A stretch of DNA of 64,000 nt from Sandaracinus sp. (GTDB lineage: Bacteria > Myxococcota_A > Polyangia > Polyangiales > Houyiibacteriaceae), in assembly GCA_002699025.1 (NCBI GenBank), contig PABA01000048.1, forward strand, positions 88,324-152,323, read 5' to 3'. Under the pieces are notes generated by a model. That model did not search any database. It was not told the DNA's origin and saw only the letters and a list, made by a program, of their open reading frames with translations. The translations under genes and the position numbers were made by a program. Below are positions 44,865 through 55,362 of this stretch, piece after piece. Each line of letters begins with the position of its first letter. Position 1 is the first letter of the stretch.

Positions 44865-45020
44865 CTACCAGCGCCCTTGCACGGGGCCCCAGATCACGCG
44901 GCAGCCGGCGTACTGCGCCTGCAGGAGCTTCTTCGCTTCGACCTGGTTTCGCGCCTGGATCATGACCTTCGCCTGGGACCCGTCGGCGAGCCGGATCGTG
45001 GCCTTCCAGTCTTTCATCAT
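44865..45020 (-). CDS. Small conserved protein (51 aa), related to a copy at 8750
   Basis: MMKDWKATIRLADGSQAKVM opens the protein; AGGAGG lies 6-7 nt before the ATG, fixing the start. The pattern W.A.I.L.DG.Q...A...EA..L...Y..R...GP is shared with the decayed copy at 8750-8917. It looks like a compact beta-beta-alpha-beta fold. Function unknown. It lies just upstream of the cas operon on the same strand, separated by a strong hairpin, so it may be independent or an accessory such as an anti-CRISPR-like or regulatory factor; no evidence decides. Confidence 0.75.
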   Translation of the reverse strand: MMKDWKATIRLADGSQAKVMIQARNQVEAKKLLQAQYAGCRVIWGPVQGRW

Positions 45021-45230
45021 CTCGACCTCCTGGTTGGGGTGCAGGGGGGAGACGGGGGGAGGCGGGCGCTTCTGACAGAGGCGCGGCGGCCAGCGAGCGC
45101 GCGACCGTCGCAGCATCGAACGGTGAGCCGATTGGTGTGCGAGGCAGCGCAGCAGTGACTCCCACTGCCCACCGCGAATGCGGAACCTCGGGCCAAGGTG
45201 ACGCGAGTCGCCGCGGCGGCGGAGCCAACC

Positions 45231-46847
45231 TCAGCGGGTGCCGCAGAGGAGCCGGCGGCGTGCGCTGAAGGCGTCTTTCTTGTGCTGATGGAAGACGATC
45301 AGCATCGTCGTGCCGTTGCGGTTGATGCCCACGTTCACGCGGTGCTCACCGAGCTCCCAGCGGAAGCTGTTGCCCTGGGTCGAGGTGGCGGTGGGCGGTT
45401 GGCCGAGTTGGTTCTCGACCCAGTGCGCGACCGCGCGTGGCGTGGCGCCGCTGAAGACGTTCAGCTCGAAGAGCCCGAGCCCTTGGTCGATCCAGGCGAC
45501 GGTGCGCCTCTCCCCGGGGATGCGCGGGGCGTCGATCTCGAACACGGTCCACGGACGGCCGGGTGGATTGGCCGCGGCGCTGTTCGGTGGGCAGCGCGGA
45601 GGGACCTCGCCGATCTCGCGGGGGCGAAGCACGTCGGCGGCCACCCCGAAGGTGACGCCCTCGAGGTCGAAGAGGCTGCGGAGTGTGGGGTCCGTGGGTC
45701 GTTCGTCGGGAGAGGGGGCAGGCGTCCCGGAGAGCGCGGGTGAGGAGGGGGCGGAGCTCGCGGCTTCAGCGGTTGGCTCGTCGGGAGCAGAGAGGAGCGC
45801 GGCGGCGGCGAGGCCGCTGATGAGGAGAAGGGAGGCGACACCCGCGGCCGCAAACCCGATGCGGTTCGAGCGCGGGCGGATGGGCGCGGTGCCGGGCCGG
45901 GAGTCGAGCGCAGAGGAGACCTGCGCAGGAGACCTGGGAGTGGGGTTGGCGGCCGGCGTCCGGGAAGGAGCCGGAGGGCTCGCCTGGGGAGGGGCGGGGG
46001 CGGACGTCAGGGTGCGCATGACTGCGTCGCCCCAGCTCTCGCCGGTGCGGTGCTGGTCGTTCAGCGGGGACCAGAAGCGAGGGGTGCCCTTCGTGAAGTC
46101 GGTGAGGAGGAAGACCTGGTCGTCCTCGTGTTGGAGGAAGGGGCCGAGGGGGAGGGCGTGGCCGTCGGGGTCGCGGAGGAAGAGCTGGCCTCGGCGTTCG
46201 ATGCCGGGGGCCTCGATGGGCGTTCCGCCGCGGTAGGGCACGGGGCGGATGCCGGTCATGCTCGAGGCGACGACGCCCGCGCGGCCCGCGGCCGTGGTGC
46301 CGAAGCCGTCGCAGCGGAGGAGGCGCGCCTGGAAGTGGGCGTTGGAGAGGGCGAGGCGCACGCAGGCGTCGACGACGTGGCCGGCGAGATCGGGGCGGAC
46401 GGCGGCGGGGAGGGTCGGGTGCGCGAGCTGGTTGCGGGCGGTGACGAGGGCGTCGAGGGCCTGGCCGATGGTGGGGCCGCCGCGGCGCGGGAGCTGGGAC
46501 TCGCCAAGGGTCGCGGCGACGAGCGGGGCGTAGCTCTCGTCGCGTAGCCGGAGGTCCCAGCCGCAGGGGAGGCGCTGAAGGAGCTGGCGGCGCTTGCCGA
46601 GGGAGGCGCGGTCGAGGGCGTCGGCGAGCTCGGAGGCGGTGACGTGGAGCTCGCCGCGGTGGTGGGCGAGGGCGAGCCCATAGGCGATGGCCAGGGACAC
46701 GGTGCCCTCCATGAAGAGGAAGATGCGATGGAGGTAGTCGGCGTCGGAGGTGCGGAGGAGGAGGCCGATCTCACCGAGCGGGAGCGGCATGCGCTCCCAC
46801 TGCTGCATCAAGGCACCGTGGGCGGTCTCGTGCACGACTGTGACCAT
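45231..46847 (-). CDS. Membrane protein with N-terminal RNxxxH (HEPN-like) domain
   Basis: About 538 aa from ATG 46847; ATG 46808 is equally plausible. Residues about 15-200 contain a helical domain with WERMPLPLGEIGLLL, LHRIFLFMEGTVSLAIAYGL and DALVTARNQLAHPTL, where R and H are five apart as in HEPN-type domains found in kinase-associated proteins. A Pro/Ala-rich linker follows, one membrane helix (IGFAAAGVASLLLISGLAAA), then an exported domain of about 180 residues. Biological role unknown. The region 45021-45230 downstream holds no gene. Confidence 0.6.
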   Translation of the reverse strand: MVTVVHETAHGALMQQWERMPLPLGEIGLLLRTSDADYLHRIFLFMEGTVSLAIAYGLALAHHRGELHVTASELADALDRASLGKRRQLLQRLPCGWDLRLRDESYAPLVAATLGESQLPRRGGPTIGQALDALVTARNQLAHPTLPAAVRPDLAGHVVDACVRLALSNAHFQARLLRCDGFGTTAAGRAGVVASSMTGIRPVPYRGGTPIEAPGIERRGQLFLRDPDGHALPLGPFLQHEDDQVFLLTDFTKGTPRFWSPLNDQHRTGESWGDAVMRTLTSAPAPPQASPPAPSRTPAANPTPRSPAQVSSALDSRPGTAPIRPRSNRIGFAAAGVASLLLISGLAAAALLSAPDEPTAEAASSAPSSPALSGTPAPSPDERPTDPTLRSLFDLEGVTFGVAADVLRPREIGEVPPRCPPNSAAANPPGRPWTVFEIDAPRIPGERRTVAWIDQGLGLFELNVFSGATPRAVAHWVENQLGQPPTATSTQGNSFRWELGEHRVNVGINRNGTTMLIVFHQHKKDAFSARRRLLCGTR

Positions 46848-47170
46848 ACTACCCCGGGTCGCCGCGCTCTCGGGAGGCCACTGCGTGCGGACGGCGGCGG
46901 GTGTCCCGACCTCTGAGCCCGTGTTCGTCACCGGACCGCTGACGCCTGCTCCGGCGAGACTTGCGTCGGCGTCCCAGCGGCCTCCGGCGAAGCCGAAGGG
47001 CTGGGAGCCGGGGCAGCGGTCTCGCAGCACGCGGCCGAAGGCGTCGTCGTCGAGGGCTGGCGGAGGCGCGCCGAGCGACGGGGGCGTAGTGCATATGCAT
47101 CATGACGGTGGGCCTCGGAGTCCCGAAGCTCGGAGGGAAGGCGCGCTGGAGCGTCGGGATCGGGGGACTC
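46848..47170. other. Intergenic region between divergent genes, with palindrome
   Basis: About 320 bp separating the minus-strand membrane protein gene from the plus-strand secreted protein gene. It contains the 10-bp palindrome TGCATATGCA at 47090-47099 in an AT-richer spot, a possible operator or promoter part. Open frames from both flanking genes extend into it but lack support. Nothing else was recognised. Confidence 0.4.
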
Positions 47171-47962
47171 GTGAAGGCAGGTCGAATCGTCGTCGTCGGT
47201 GCGCTCGGCGCGCTGGCTCTCGCGTGGGTCTCGCGGGGCGCTGCGGATGGGATCCCGGAGGACCCGACGCTCTTCTACGCGGGGGTCCTCGAGGAGGCCG
47301 GGGCTCCGGTGGACGGGGTGCGGAACGTGCGCGTCCGGCTCTTCGATGACCCGATGACCGGGACGGAGCTCTGCGTGACGTCGGCGAGCGGCGTGGCGTT
47401 CGACGAGGGGCGCTTCCGGGTGCCGCTCGTGGAGGCTTGTGCGGATGCGGTGCGGGACGAGCCGGACCTCTGGGTCGAGCTCGAGGTCGGGACGGACGCC
47501 CCGTTCCCGCGTACGAAGCTGGGCGCCGTGCCCTACGCCCTCGAGGCGGAGAGCGCGGACGTGGCGCGGGGCGCGGAGGGAGCCCTCGCGGCTCGGCTCA
47601 GCGGTGTCGAGGGGAGGGTCACGGTGAACGAAGGCGCCATCGACGAGGTCGACGGGCGAGTGGCGGCGCTCGAGTCGCGGGTGGTGGTTCGGGGGTTCTG
47701 CTTCGACGGCGGCGGCGGACTCTCTTCCAGCCCCGGGTTCGCCAGCCTCTCCGTCGACCGTACCGGCACGGGCACCTACGCCATCTCATCCAGCCCGAGC
47801 GTATCGACGGGCGACTCGTGCACGTGCTCCGTGCAGACGAGCGGGCGTCTGGCGCGCGTTGTCTTGGTGGAGCTCGACTCGGGCGGCTTCTTCGTGCGGG
47901 TGGGTGATAGCAACGGCGCCGCGCACGATGAGGCGGTCTGCTGCACCTGTGTGAGCGAGTGA
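47171..47962 (+). CDS. Secreted protein, myxobacterial LGAVPYA type
   Basis: About 263 aa from GTG 47171, chosen because it begins a classical signal peptide (KAGR, then IVVVGALGALALAWV, then SRGAADG); ATG 47102 is an alternative. The mature N-terminal domain (LFYAGVLEEAGAPVDGVRNVRVRLF) looks like a beta-sandwich, ending in the recurring motif TKLGAVPYALEAE. A short coiled coil follows (VEGRVTVNEGAIDEVDGRVA), and a C-terminal Cys-containing beta domain. Proteins of this design are common on myxobacterial surfaces; function unknown. The next gene starts 8 bp later. Confidence 0.7.
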   Translation: MKAGRIVVVGALGALALAWVSRGAADGIPEDPTLFYAGVLEEAGAPVDGVRNVRVRLFDDPMTGTELCVTSASGVAFDEGRFRVPLVEACADAVRDEPDLWVELEVGTDAPFPRTKLGAVPYALEAESADVARGAEGALAARLSGVEGRVTVNEGAIDEVDGRVAALESRVVVRGFCFDGGGGLSSSPGFASLSVDRTGTGTYAISSSPSVSTGDSCTCSVQTSGRLARVVLVELDSGGFFVRVGDSNGAAHDEAVCCTCVSE

Positions 47963-47969
47963 GGAGCGG

Positions 47970-48914
47970 GTGGTGACCGAAACCGAATGCCTGCCCCTCG
48001 GGAAGCTCGCGCTCGTCGGCCTCCTCGCGTTGCTCGCCAGCTGTGGCGGCGGCGGTGGTGGTGAGCCGAGCCCCGACTCGGGCCCGCTGACGTGCCGTGT
48101 GACCTGCGACGACGGCATGTTCTGCAACGGCGAGGAGCGCTGCGACCCGAGCTCGCCGGCCGCGGACGCGAGCGGATGCGTGGCGGGGGTCGCCCCTTGT
48201 GCGGGCGGCGTGTCCTGCGACGAGGAGGCGGACCGGTGCGGCGAGGGCTGCCCCGACGCGGACGGTGACGGGGTGCCCGACGCGCGCTGCGGCGGCATGG
48301 ACTGCGACGACAGCAACGCGGCGGTGTTTCCCGGCGCTGCGGAGGTTTGCGACGCGGCGGGGCACGACGAGGACTGCGACCCGTCGACGGTCGGCGCGCG
48401 TGACGCCGATGGCGACGGATTCATCGACGCGGCGTGCTGCAACGGGGAGCTCTGCGGCGAGGATTGCGACGATGGCGAGCGCGGCACCAACCCGGACAAC
48501 CCGGAGGTGTGCGACGGCGTGGACAACGACTGCGACGGGCGCCTCGACGAAGCGGGCGACCCGGTGAGCTGGTACCCGGACGAGGACGGGGACCTCTTCG
48601 GCGACGAGGATGCGACTCCCACCGTCAGCTGTGCGCAGCCGTCTGCGGACCTGGTCCCGAACGGTCGTGACTGCGACGACAGTCGCCCGGAGGTGAACCC
48701 GGCGAACCCCGAGATCGACGGCAACGGGCGCGATGACAACTGCAACGGCCGCGTCGACGAGGGCGCCACGGCGCTCGCCGAGGGTGGCATCACGACGCTC
48801 GGTGGGACGGTGCTGCGCGAAGGAGGGAGCGCCCGGCTGAGCCAAGGGCGCATCGAGACGTTCGCGCGGACGTGCCGCGGGGACGACTGCGTGACGGGAG
48901 GGATCATTCCGTGA
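47970..48914 (+). CDS. Lipoprotein with MopE-like Cys/Asp repeats
   Basis: 314 aa from GTG 47970. The signal peptide ends in lipobox LLASC with Cys25 acylated. The body consists of Cys- and Asp-rich units such as CDDGMFCNGEERC, DADGDGVPDARCGG, NPEVCDGVDNDCDG and PDEDGDLFGDED, the putative metal-binding MopE repeats common in Myxococcota. Ca or Cu binding is inferred from the family. The C-terminal 50 residues lack repeats. The frame ends at a TGA directly followed, in the same frame, by a fragment of a second protein (see 48911-49259). Confidence 0.75.
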   Translation: MVTETECLPLGKLALVGLLALLASCGGGGGGEPSPDSGPLTCRVTCDDGMFCNGEERCDPSSPAADASGCVAGVAPCAGGVSCDEEADRCGEGCPDADGDGVPDARCGGMDCDDSNAAVFPGAAEVCDAAGHDEDCDPSTVGARDADGDGFIDAACCNGELCGEDCDDGERGTNPDNPEVCDGVDNDCDGRLDEAGDPVSWYPDEDGDLFGDEDATPTVSCAQPSADLVPNGRDCDDSRPEVNPANPEIDGNGRDDNCNGRVDEGATALAEGGITTLGGTVLREGGSARLSQGRIETFARTCRGDDCVTGGIIP

Positions 48915-49259
48915 AGAAAGCTGGGCGCGGTGCCATACGCGGTCGAGGCCGAGCGCTCGTCGACGGCCGCGCAGGCGGAGCGTGCGGCGGCGCTGACGTC
49001 CACGGTCGTGCGGCAGGAGACGTCGAGTTGCAGCCTGGAGCCCGGATCGGCGATGGCCACGGACTGCGTCTGCCGCGCGGACGAGGTGGCCATCTCCGGG
49101 GGAGCCTGCGCTGGGCTCTTCAGCCTGGACCCGCCAGGTCGCCTGTCTGTCAGCGAGCGCGTGGACTCGCGGACCTGGCGAGTCGGATGCCAGAACGGCT
49201 CCGGCAGCACGGTGCCCTGCGTCAACCCCTTCGTGGTCTGCCTGCGGGTGGCGGACTGA
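48911..49259 (+). pseudogene. Collapsed remnant of an LGAVPYA-type secreted protein gene
   Basis: After the TGA ending the lipoprotein gene, the same frame continues RKLGAVPYAVEAERSS and runs to 49259, matching the middle and C-terminal design of the secreted protein at 47171. The signal peptide and N-terminal domain are missing. A GTG at 48911 followed by AAGAAAGCTGG looks like the start of such a gene, but it is joined out of frame to the motif AAGCTGGGCGC. An internal deletion between short AAGCTG-like repeats would explain this. An ATG inside could give a 109-aa product, so residual expression is possible. Confidence 0.5.
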
Positions 49260-49362
49260 CGGCGACGGAGCTCGTCTCCGTGGCGTGTGCGTCCGAGGTC
49301 CAGTGGTTCGTTCGGGGGATGGGCGCGGGCGGCGCGAGCCGATAGACCGATCGGCGAGCAGC

Positions 49363-49935
49363 ATGGGGATGAGAGGAACACATCGTGCCGAGGCGCCGGA
49401 CGACGGCGAGGCCTCGGGCGCCTTCCCGGGGCCCGGCCTCGTGGAGCTGGGCGGCGACGGGCTCCTGGTGCTCGACCGGGGCGCTCGGGTGCTGCGTGGC
49501 AACGCGTTGGCGCGCGGGTGGCTGGGGGCGCGGGAGCGCCTGCCGCTGACGACGCGGCAAGCACGGGAGGCGTTCGAGCGGCGCTCGGGGGCGTTCGTGC
49601 TCGAGCTCGAGCGGGAGCTGGTGGTCGTGCTGCGCGCGTCGGCGCGCCGCTACGCGCTGGAGGGCGCGGTGGCGGTGGCGTTCCTCTCGGACCCGGCTCA
49701 GCGCCCGGAGGGGCTGCGCGCGGTGTTGCGGAGCCTCTGGGACCTCACGATCGTGGAGTCGCGGGTCACGGAGCTCGCGGCGCAGGGGCGCTCCCCGGCG
49801 GAGATCGGTGAGGCGCTCTCGATCGCGCGCAGCACGGTGCACGTGCACCTGCGCAGCATCTATCGGAAGACGGGCGTGCGGCGGCACTACGAGCTGGTCG
49901 CCAAGGTGTGGCGCTCGCTGCCGCGCTGGCTCTGA
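49363..49935 (+). CDS. LuxR-type HTH regulator
   Basis: 190 aa from ATG 49363. The N-terminal half (VELGGDGLLVLDRGARVLRGN) resembles a small PAS-like sensor. The C-terminal half is a GerE/LuxR helix-turn-helix: LTIVESRVTELAAQGRSPAE followed by IGEALSIARSTVHVHLRSIY. No receiver domain or phosphorylation Asp is seen, so it is an orphan regulator. It is convergent with the lipoprotein gene at 50238, with a duplicated hairpin between. Confidence 0.8.
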   Translation: MGMRGTHRAEAPDDGEASGAFPGPGLVELGGDGLLVLDRGARVLRGNALARGWLGARERLPLTTRQAREAFERRSGAFVLELERELVVVLRASARRYALEGAVAVAFLSDPAQRPEGLRAVLRSLWDLTIVESRVTELAAQGRSPAEIGEALSIARSTVHVHLRSIYRKTGVRRHYELVAKVWRSLPRWL

Positions 49936-49986
49936 GGCCGGAGAGGAGCTCGGTCGATGCTCTTCTCCGCCATCGGTCGAGTGCAC

Positions 49987-50215
49987 GCGCTCGCTCTGTG
50001 AAGCGAGCTCCTCGCTTCGTCTTCGAGGGCAGACGGCGGCCCCGCCCCCGTGCCCGCGCTCGACCCGTCTCCCAGGGAGCTCCTCTCCTCCGTCGGCCCG
50101 GCCGCGTGCAGGCGCTCGCTCTGTGAAGCGAGCTCCTCGCTTCGTCTCCGAGGGCAGACGGCCCCGCCCCCGGGCCTGCGCTCGACCCGTCTCCCGGGGA
50201 GCTCCTCTCCGGGCC
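49987..50215. repeat. Tandem duplication (125-nt period) with hairpins between convergent genes
   Basis: Two copies, starting at 49987 and 50112, share GCGCTCGCTCTGTGAAGCGA and later blocks, GAGGGCAGACGG, CTCGACCCGTCTCCC and GGGAGCTCCTCTCC. Each contains the stem GAAGCGAG-CTC-CTCGCTTC (8 bp). Lying between the convergent ends at 49935 and 50238, they probably act as a doubled bidirectional terminator. The rest of 49936-50237 holds no gene. Confidence 0.7.
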
Positions 50216-50237
50216 GAGCTGCGCGGTGGGGGTGCGG

Positions 50238-50954
50238 TCAGGGGAGCGAGCCCAGGCAACGGTCGACCTCCTCGTTGAGGCCGCCGATGTACGTGCAATC
50301 GAGGGTCGCGCGCAGGATCGTCGCGCATCGCTCGGTGTCGCCCTCTTCGCGAAGGCACCGCTCGTAGAGCTGCCAGCCGGGAGTGCTGCAGGCGGCGTAG
50401 GCGGCGACCAGGTCTTCGTTCAGATCGACGACGGGCTGGAGGCAGCTACGGAAGCTCATCCCGAGCACGGGGCAGGGGCCCACGTCGCAGCGAGCGCGGA
50501 GGCCCGCCGACACAGCCGCGAAGTACTCCTCGACCGCTTCGCGATCCGTGCCGCGGTCTCGGCAGGCCGCCACGAGCAGGCGGGCGGTCACGGCGCCCTC
50601 CGAGTCCTCGCACTCTCGCAGCCCTTCCAGGAGCTCCGTTCGACACCTCTCCCGCTCGCCCGCGTCACACCCCGCCAGCGATGCGCACGCCAGATAGCGC
50701 TCGACCCGCCCGAAGCGACACGTGGCGATCAAGAGGGACGCGTCGTTGGCGCGCACCCCTGCGCGGACGCACTCGCTCTCCATGCCCGGCTCGGTCCAGA
50801 GCTCGCCTTCGAGCGCGTCGCAGTCGGGCGCGTCGCCGCCCTCGCACGCGAAGTCTTCGGCGAGCCGCTCCAGGGCCTGGAAGTCCTGCTGCACGTCGGG
50901 CTCCGCGCACGCGAGCACCTGGGCGGCGACGAGCGCGATCGTCCACCTCTTCAT
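50238..50954 (-). CDS. Cys-rich lipoprotein
   Basis: 238 aa. MKRWTIALVAAQVLAC is a lipoprotein signal with Cys16. The mature part is helical and Cys-rich with regularly spaced cysteines (ATCRFGRVERYLACASLAGC, CRTELLEGLREC, RCDVGPCPVLG), suggesting disulphides in the periplasm or on the surface. No family is recognised. The start overlaps the stop of the upstream gene (ATGA), so it forms an operon with 50951-51739 and 51736-52947. Confidence 0.7.
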   Translation of the reverse strand: MKRWTIALVAAQVLACAEPDVQQDFQALERLAEDFACEGGDAPDCDALEGELWTEPGMESECVRAGVRANDASLLIATCRFGRVERYLACASLAGCDAGERERCRTELLEGLRECEDSEGAVTARLLVAACRDRGTDREAVEEYFAAVSAGLRARCDVGPCPVLGMSFRSCLQPVVDLNEDLVAAYAACSTPGWQLYERCLREEGDTERCATILRATLDCTYIGGLNEEVDRCLGSLP

Positions 50955-51739
50955 TGGAAGGCACCTCGCAGCGTGAGGGCCGCACCTCCGCGAAGGGCGG
51001 TCGCGCCGAAGGCCAGCGCTCCCGAGCCTCCGGGGCCGATGCGCGTTTGCCGCGCGACCACGAAGGAGTCGACCACCCCGAAGACGAGTGCCGTGGCGCC
51101 GAGCCCCGCGGACAGGTGGTAGAGGTACGTTGGCGCCCGGTCTCGCGCCATGAGCCCCATCGCCAGCGTCATGCCGATGTTCCCGAAGACGGTGAGCCCG
51201 TAGAGGATGCCCCCGAGCACGCGAAAGACGCGGTGCCCGGGGTAGCCGTTTCGCGCGCCGATCACTCCGCCCCGCAGCGTGAGTGGCCAGATCGAGGCCA
51301 GCAGGATGGTGCCGGCGCCGAGGAGGGGGAGCTCGGGGAGAAAGAGGTCGCGGAGATCGTCGTCGGAGCAGTCGAGGTAGTTGCAGGCGATCTCGGCCTC
51401 CGCGTCGCGACTCTCGGCGCGGGCCGCGGCGCCGAGCAGGCCCACGTAGGCGGCGGTCGCGAAGACGCCGACCAGGCCGCGGCGACGCGCCTTCCGCCGC
51501 ACGTCCTGGGCGCGCTCGTCCCGTTCGCTGACCTCGCCGTCGGCTCCGAGCGGACGGCACTCACCGTCCGCGCCACAGAGCTCGCCGGCGGCGCACGCGG
51601 GCTGGCATGGCGACATGCACGCGCCCGAGACACAGACGTAGCCGTCCCGGCAGGCGGGCTCGCAGGCTTGCGCGTTGGCGCGTGTCGCGTTCGCGAGCAG
51701 GAGCAGCGCTCCGGTCAGGGCTCCGATCCAACGCCTCAC
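50951..51739 (-). CDS. Multi-span membrane protein with Cys-rich N-terminal domain
   Basis: 262 aa from GTG 51739, whose GTGA overlap with the upstream stop fixes the start. A signal peptide (ALTGALLLLANATRANAQA) is followed by a Cys-rich EGF-like segment (CEPACRDGYVCVSGACM, CQPACAAGELCG). Then come about four hydrophobic helices, for example GLVGVFATAAYVGLLGAAA and VFGNIGMTLAMGLMA. This pattern is typical of the proteins that accompany TPR/PEGA lipoproteins next to myxobacterial kinases. Precise function unknown. Confidence 0.65.
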   Translation of the reverse strand: MRRWIGALTGALLLLANATRANAQACEPACRDGYVCVSGACMSPCQPACAAGELCGADGECRPLGADGEVSERDERAQDVRRKARRRGLVGVFATAAYVGLLGAAARAESRDAEAEIACNYLDCSDDDLRDLFLPELPLLGAGTILLASIWPLTLRGGVIGARNGYPGHRVFRVLGGILYGLTVFGNIGMTLAMGLMARDRAPTYLYHLSAGLGATALVFGVVDSFVVARQTRIGPGGSGALAFGATALRGGAALTLRGAFQ

Positions 51740-52947
51740 CGCACGCTCCCGTGTTCGGCCAAGCTCCGCTCGAGCCCCCGAACCCGCGCCTCCGCTCGGT
51801 CGGCGCGGAGGCGACGTACGAGCAGCCCGATCAGCCCCCCGGTGCCGGCGACGCCTCCGAGCAAGGTGAGCGTGAGCCCGAGCGTGCGTCCACCGGACCA
51901 GCGGCAATCGTAACGGCACTCGTTGCCCGTGAAGGTGGGAGCGAGGCTATCGGTCTCGGACGAGATGCCGAGGAGCACGCTGCCCGTCACGAGAGCGAGG
52001 GCGCTGGCGATCAGGCTGGCGCGGCTCATGCGGAGGCGCATCCGGGCCTCGCGCGCTTCGCGGCGCGCCGATAGGAGAGGGCGGAGGTCCAGGGGCTCCG
52101 CCTCGGACGAAGGGACCTCGGCGTCCGCGCTTTCGGGGGCCCGCTCGTCTTCCGATGGCGTCTCGGGTTCAGGCGAGACGGGCGGTGGATCCTCTTGGAG
52201 AGAGAAGGGCGTCAGCGAGATCACGAAGCGCTGCCGCTCGCCGGCCCGCACCTCGATCGTGTGCCGCTGCTGCACGTAGCCCGCAGCTCGCGCGACGACG
52301 CGGTGCGCCCCGGGGTCGAGCCGAACGGTTCCGTCTTCTCCGCGCTCGATCCGTGCGAGGTCGATCTCGAGCTGTGCGCCTGGCGGGTGAAGCTCGAAAT
52401 CCACGATCCCCACGAAGAGACGGGCCCGTTCCATGGCGGCGCGGGCTTCTTCGGCGCGCGCCGGTCGAAGCGGGCGCCTCGTCTCGGCGAGGGCCCGCTC
52501 GTAGAGCGTCAGCGCTCGGGCGTACTCCCCGAGTTCGAAGGAGGCGTTGGCCATCATCCGAAGCGCTTCGGCGCTCGGGAGCAGCTCGTGGGCACGGCGA
52601 AAGAGCGCCCTCGCCTCTCGCCAGAAGCCACCCTCGTACTCCCGCAGCGCCTCCACGACGAGCTGACGGAATCGCTCCTCGCGCGTGTCATCCGTACCGT
52701 CCGTGCCGTCATGGGCGTCGTCCTCCGCGGGCGCCTCGGCGTCCACGCCGGCGTTCGCAGCTGGTGATGCGTTGGCCCCGTCGGCCTCGAAGGGGTTCGC
52801 GGGGGGCGCGGAGGGCTCGGCTTCGCCCGGGCTCGATTCGATCGCCGGTTCCGTGTCGGATGGGGGCGGTGTCTGTGCGAGAGAAGAGGATCTCAGTAGG
52901 GTGATGGTCGTCGTACAAATGATGTATGAGTGAGTGATGGTTTGCAC
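51736..52947 (-). CDS. TPR/PEGA-like membrane-anchored protein
   Basis: About 403 aa from GTG 52947, which begins a plausible signal (IICTTTITLLRSSSLAQ); the frame stays open to 53193 but would then overlap the divergent kinase gene. After an Ala/Pro/Glu-rich linker there are TPR-like helices (YEGGFWREARALFRRAHELL, ELGEYARALTLYERALAET). A PEGA-like beta domain follows (FELHPPGAQLEIDLARI, RLDPGAHRVVARAAGYVQQ). Near the C terminus are two membrane helices. Probably cell-envelope scaffold; divergent from the kinase, so likely functionally linked. Start uncertain. Confidence 0.65.
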   Translation of the reverse strand: MQTITHSYIICTTTITLLRSSSLAQTPPPSDTEPAIESSPGEAEPSAPPANPFEADGANASPAANAGVDAEAPAEDDAHDGTDGTDDTREERFRQLVVEALREYEGGFWREARALFRRAHELLPSAEALRMMANASFELGEYARALTLYERALAETRRPLRPARAEEARAAMERARLFVGIVDFELHPPGAQLEIDLARIERGEDGTVRLDPGAHRVVARAAGYVQQRHTIEVRAGERQRFVISLTPFSLQEDPPPVSPEPETPSEDERAPESADAEVPSSEAEPLDLRPLLSARREAREARMRLRMSRASLIASALALVTGSVLLGISSETDSLAPTFTGNECRYDCRWSGGRTLGLTLTLLGGVAGTGGLIGLLVRRLRADRAEARVRGLERSLAEHGSVR

Positions 52948-53098
52948 GCACTGAGCATCATAGACTTGATGCGAAACCGCGTCGGTCGTGGGTACCGACG
53001 CGTTGGTAGGTGAGGGCGCCCGTATCGCTGGACGGCCGGGCGCGCGAACGCGAATACTGTCCGACGATGAGGGTCGTTCCGACGTGCGCGGTAGTCTG

Positions 53099-55222
<2,124 letters not shown>

Positions 55223-55362
55223 GCGAGCCCAGTCGATGGGCGAAAGTGTCGATTCTGTGTCGGGGCCAGGAGCACCGTTGCGTCCATTGCTCGCTCGGCC
55301 CGAGGATGGCGGCGCATGAGGAGCGAGCGCACGGGGCGGGGCGTGCCGCCGGAGGGGGGAGC

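Noticed and set aside
46808..46847. HExxH zinc-protease motif (VVHETAH) at the N terminus of the membrane protein
   Set aside because: It lies at the extreme N terminus, possibly upstream of the true start, with no supporting protease features.
48872..49345. Alternative plus-strand frame over the secreted-protein remnant
   Set aside because: Gly/Arg-rich shadow without family features; the LGAVPYA frame explains the sequence better.
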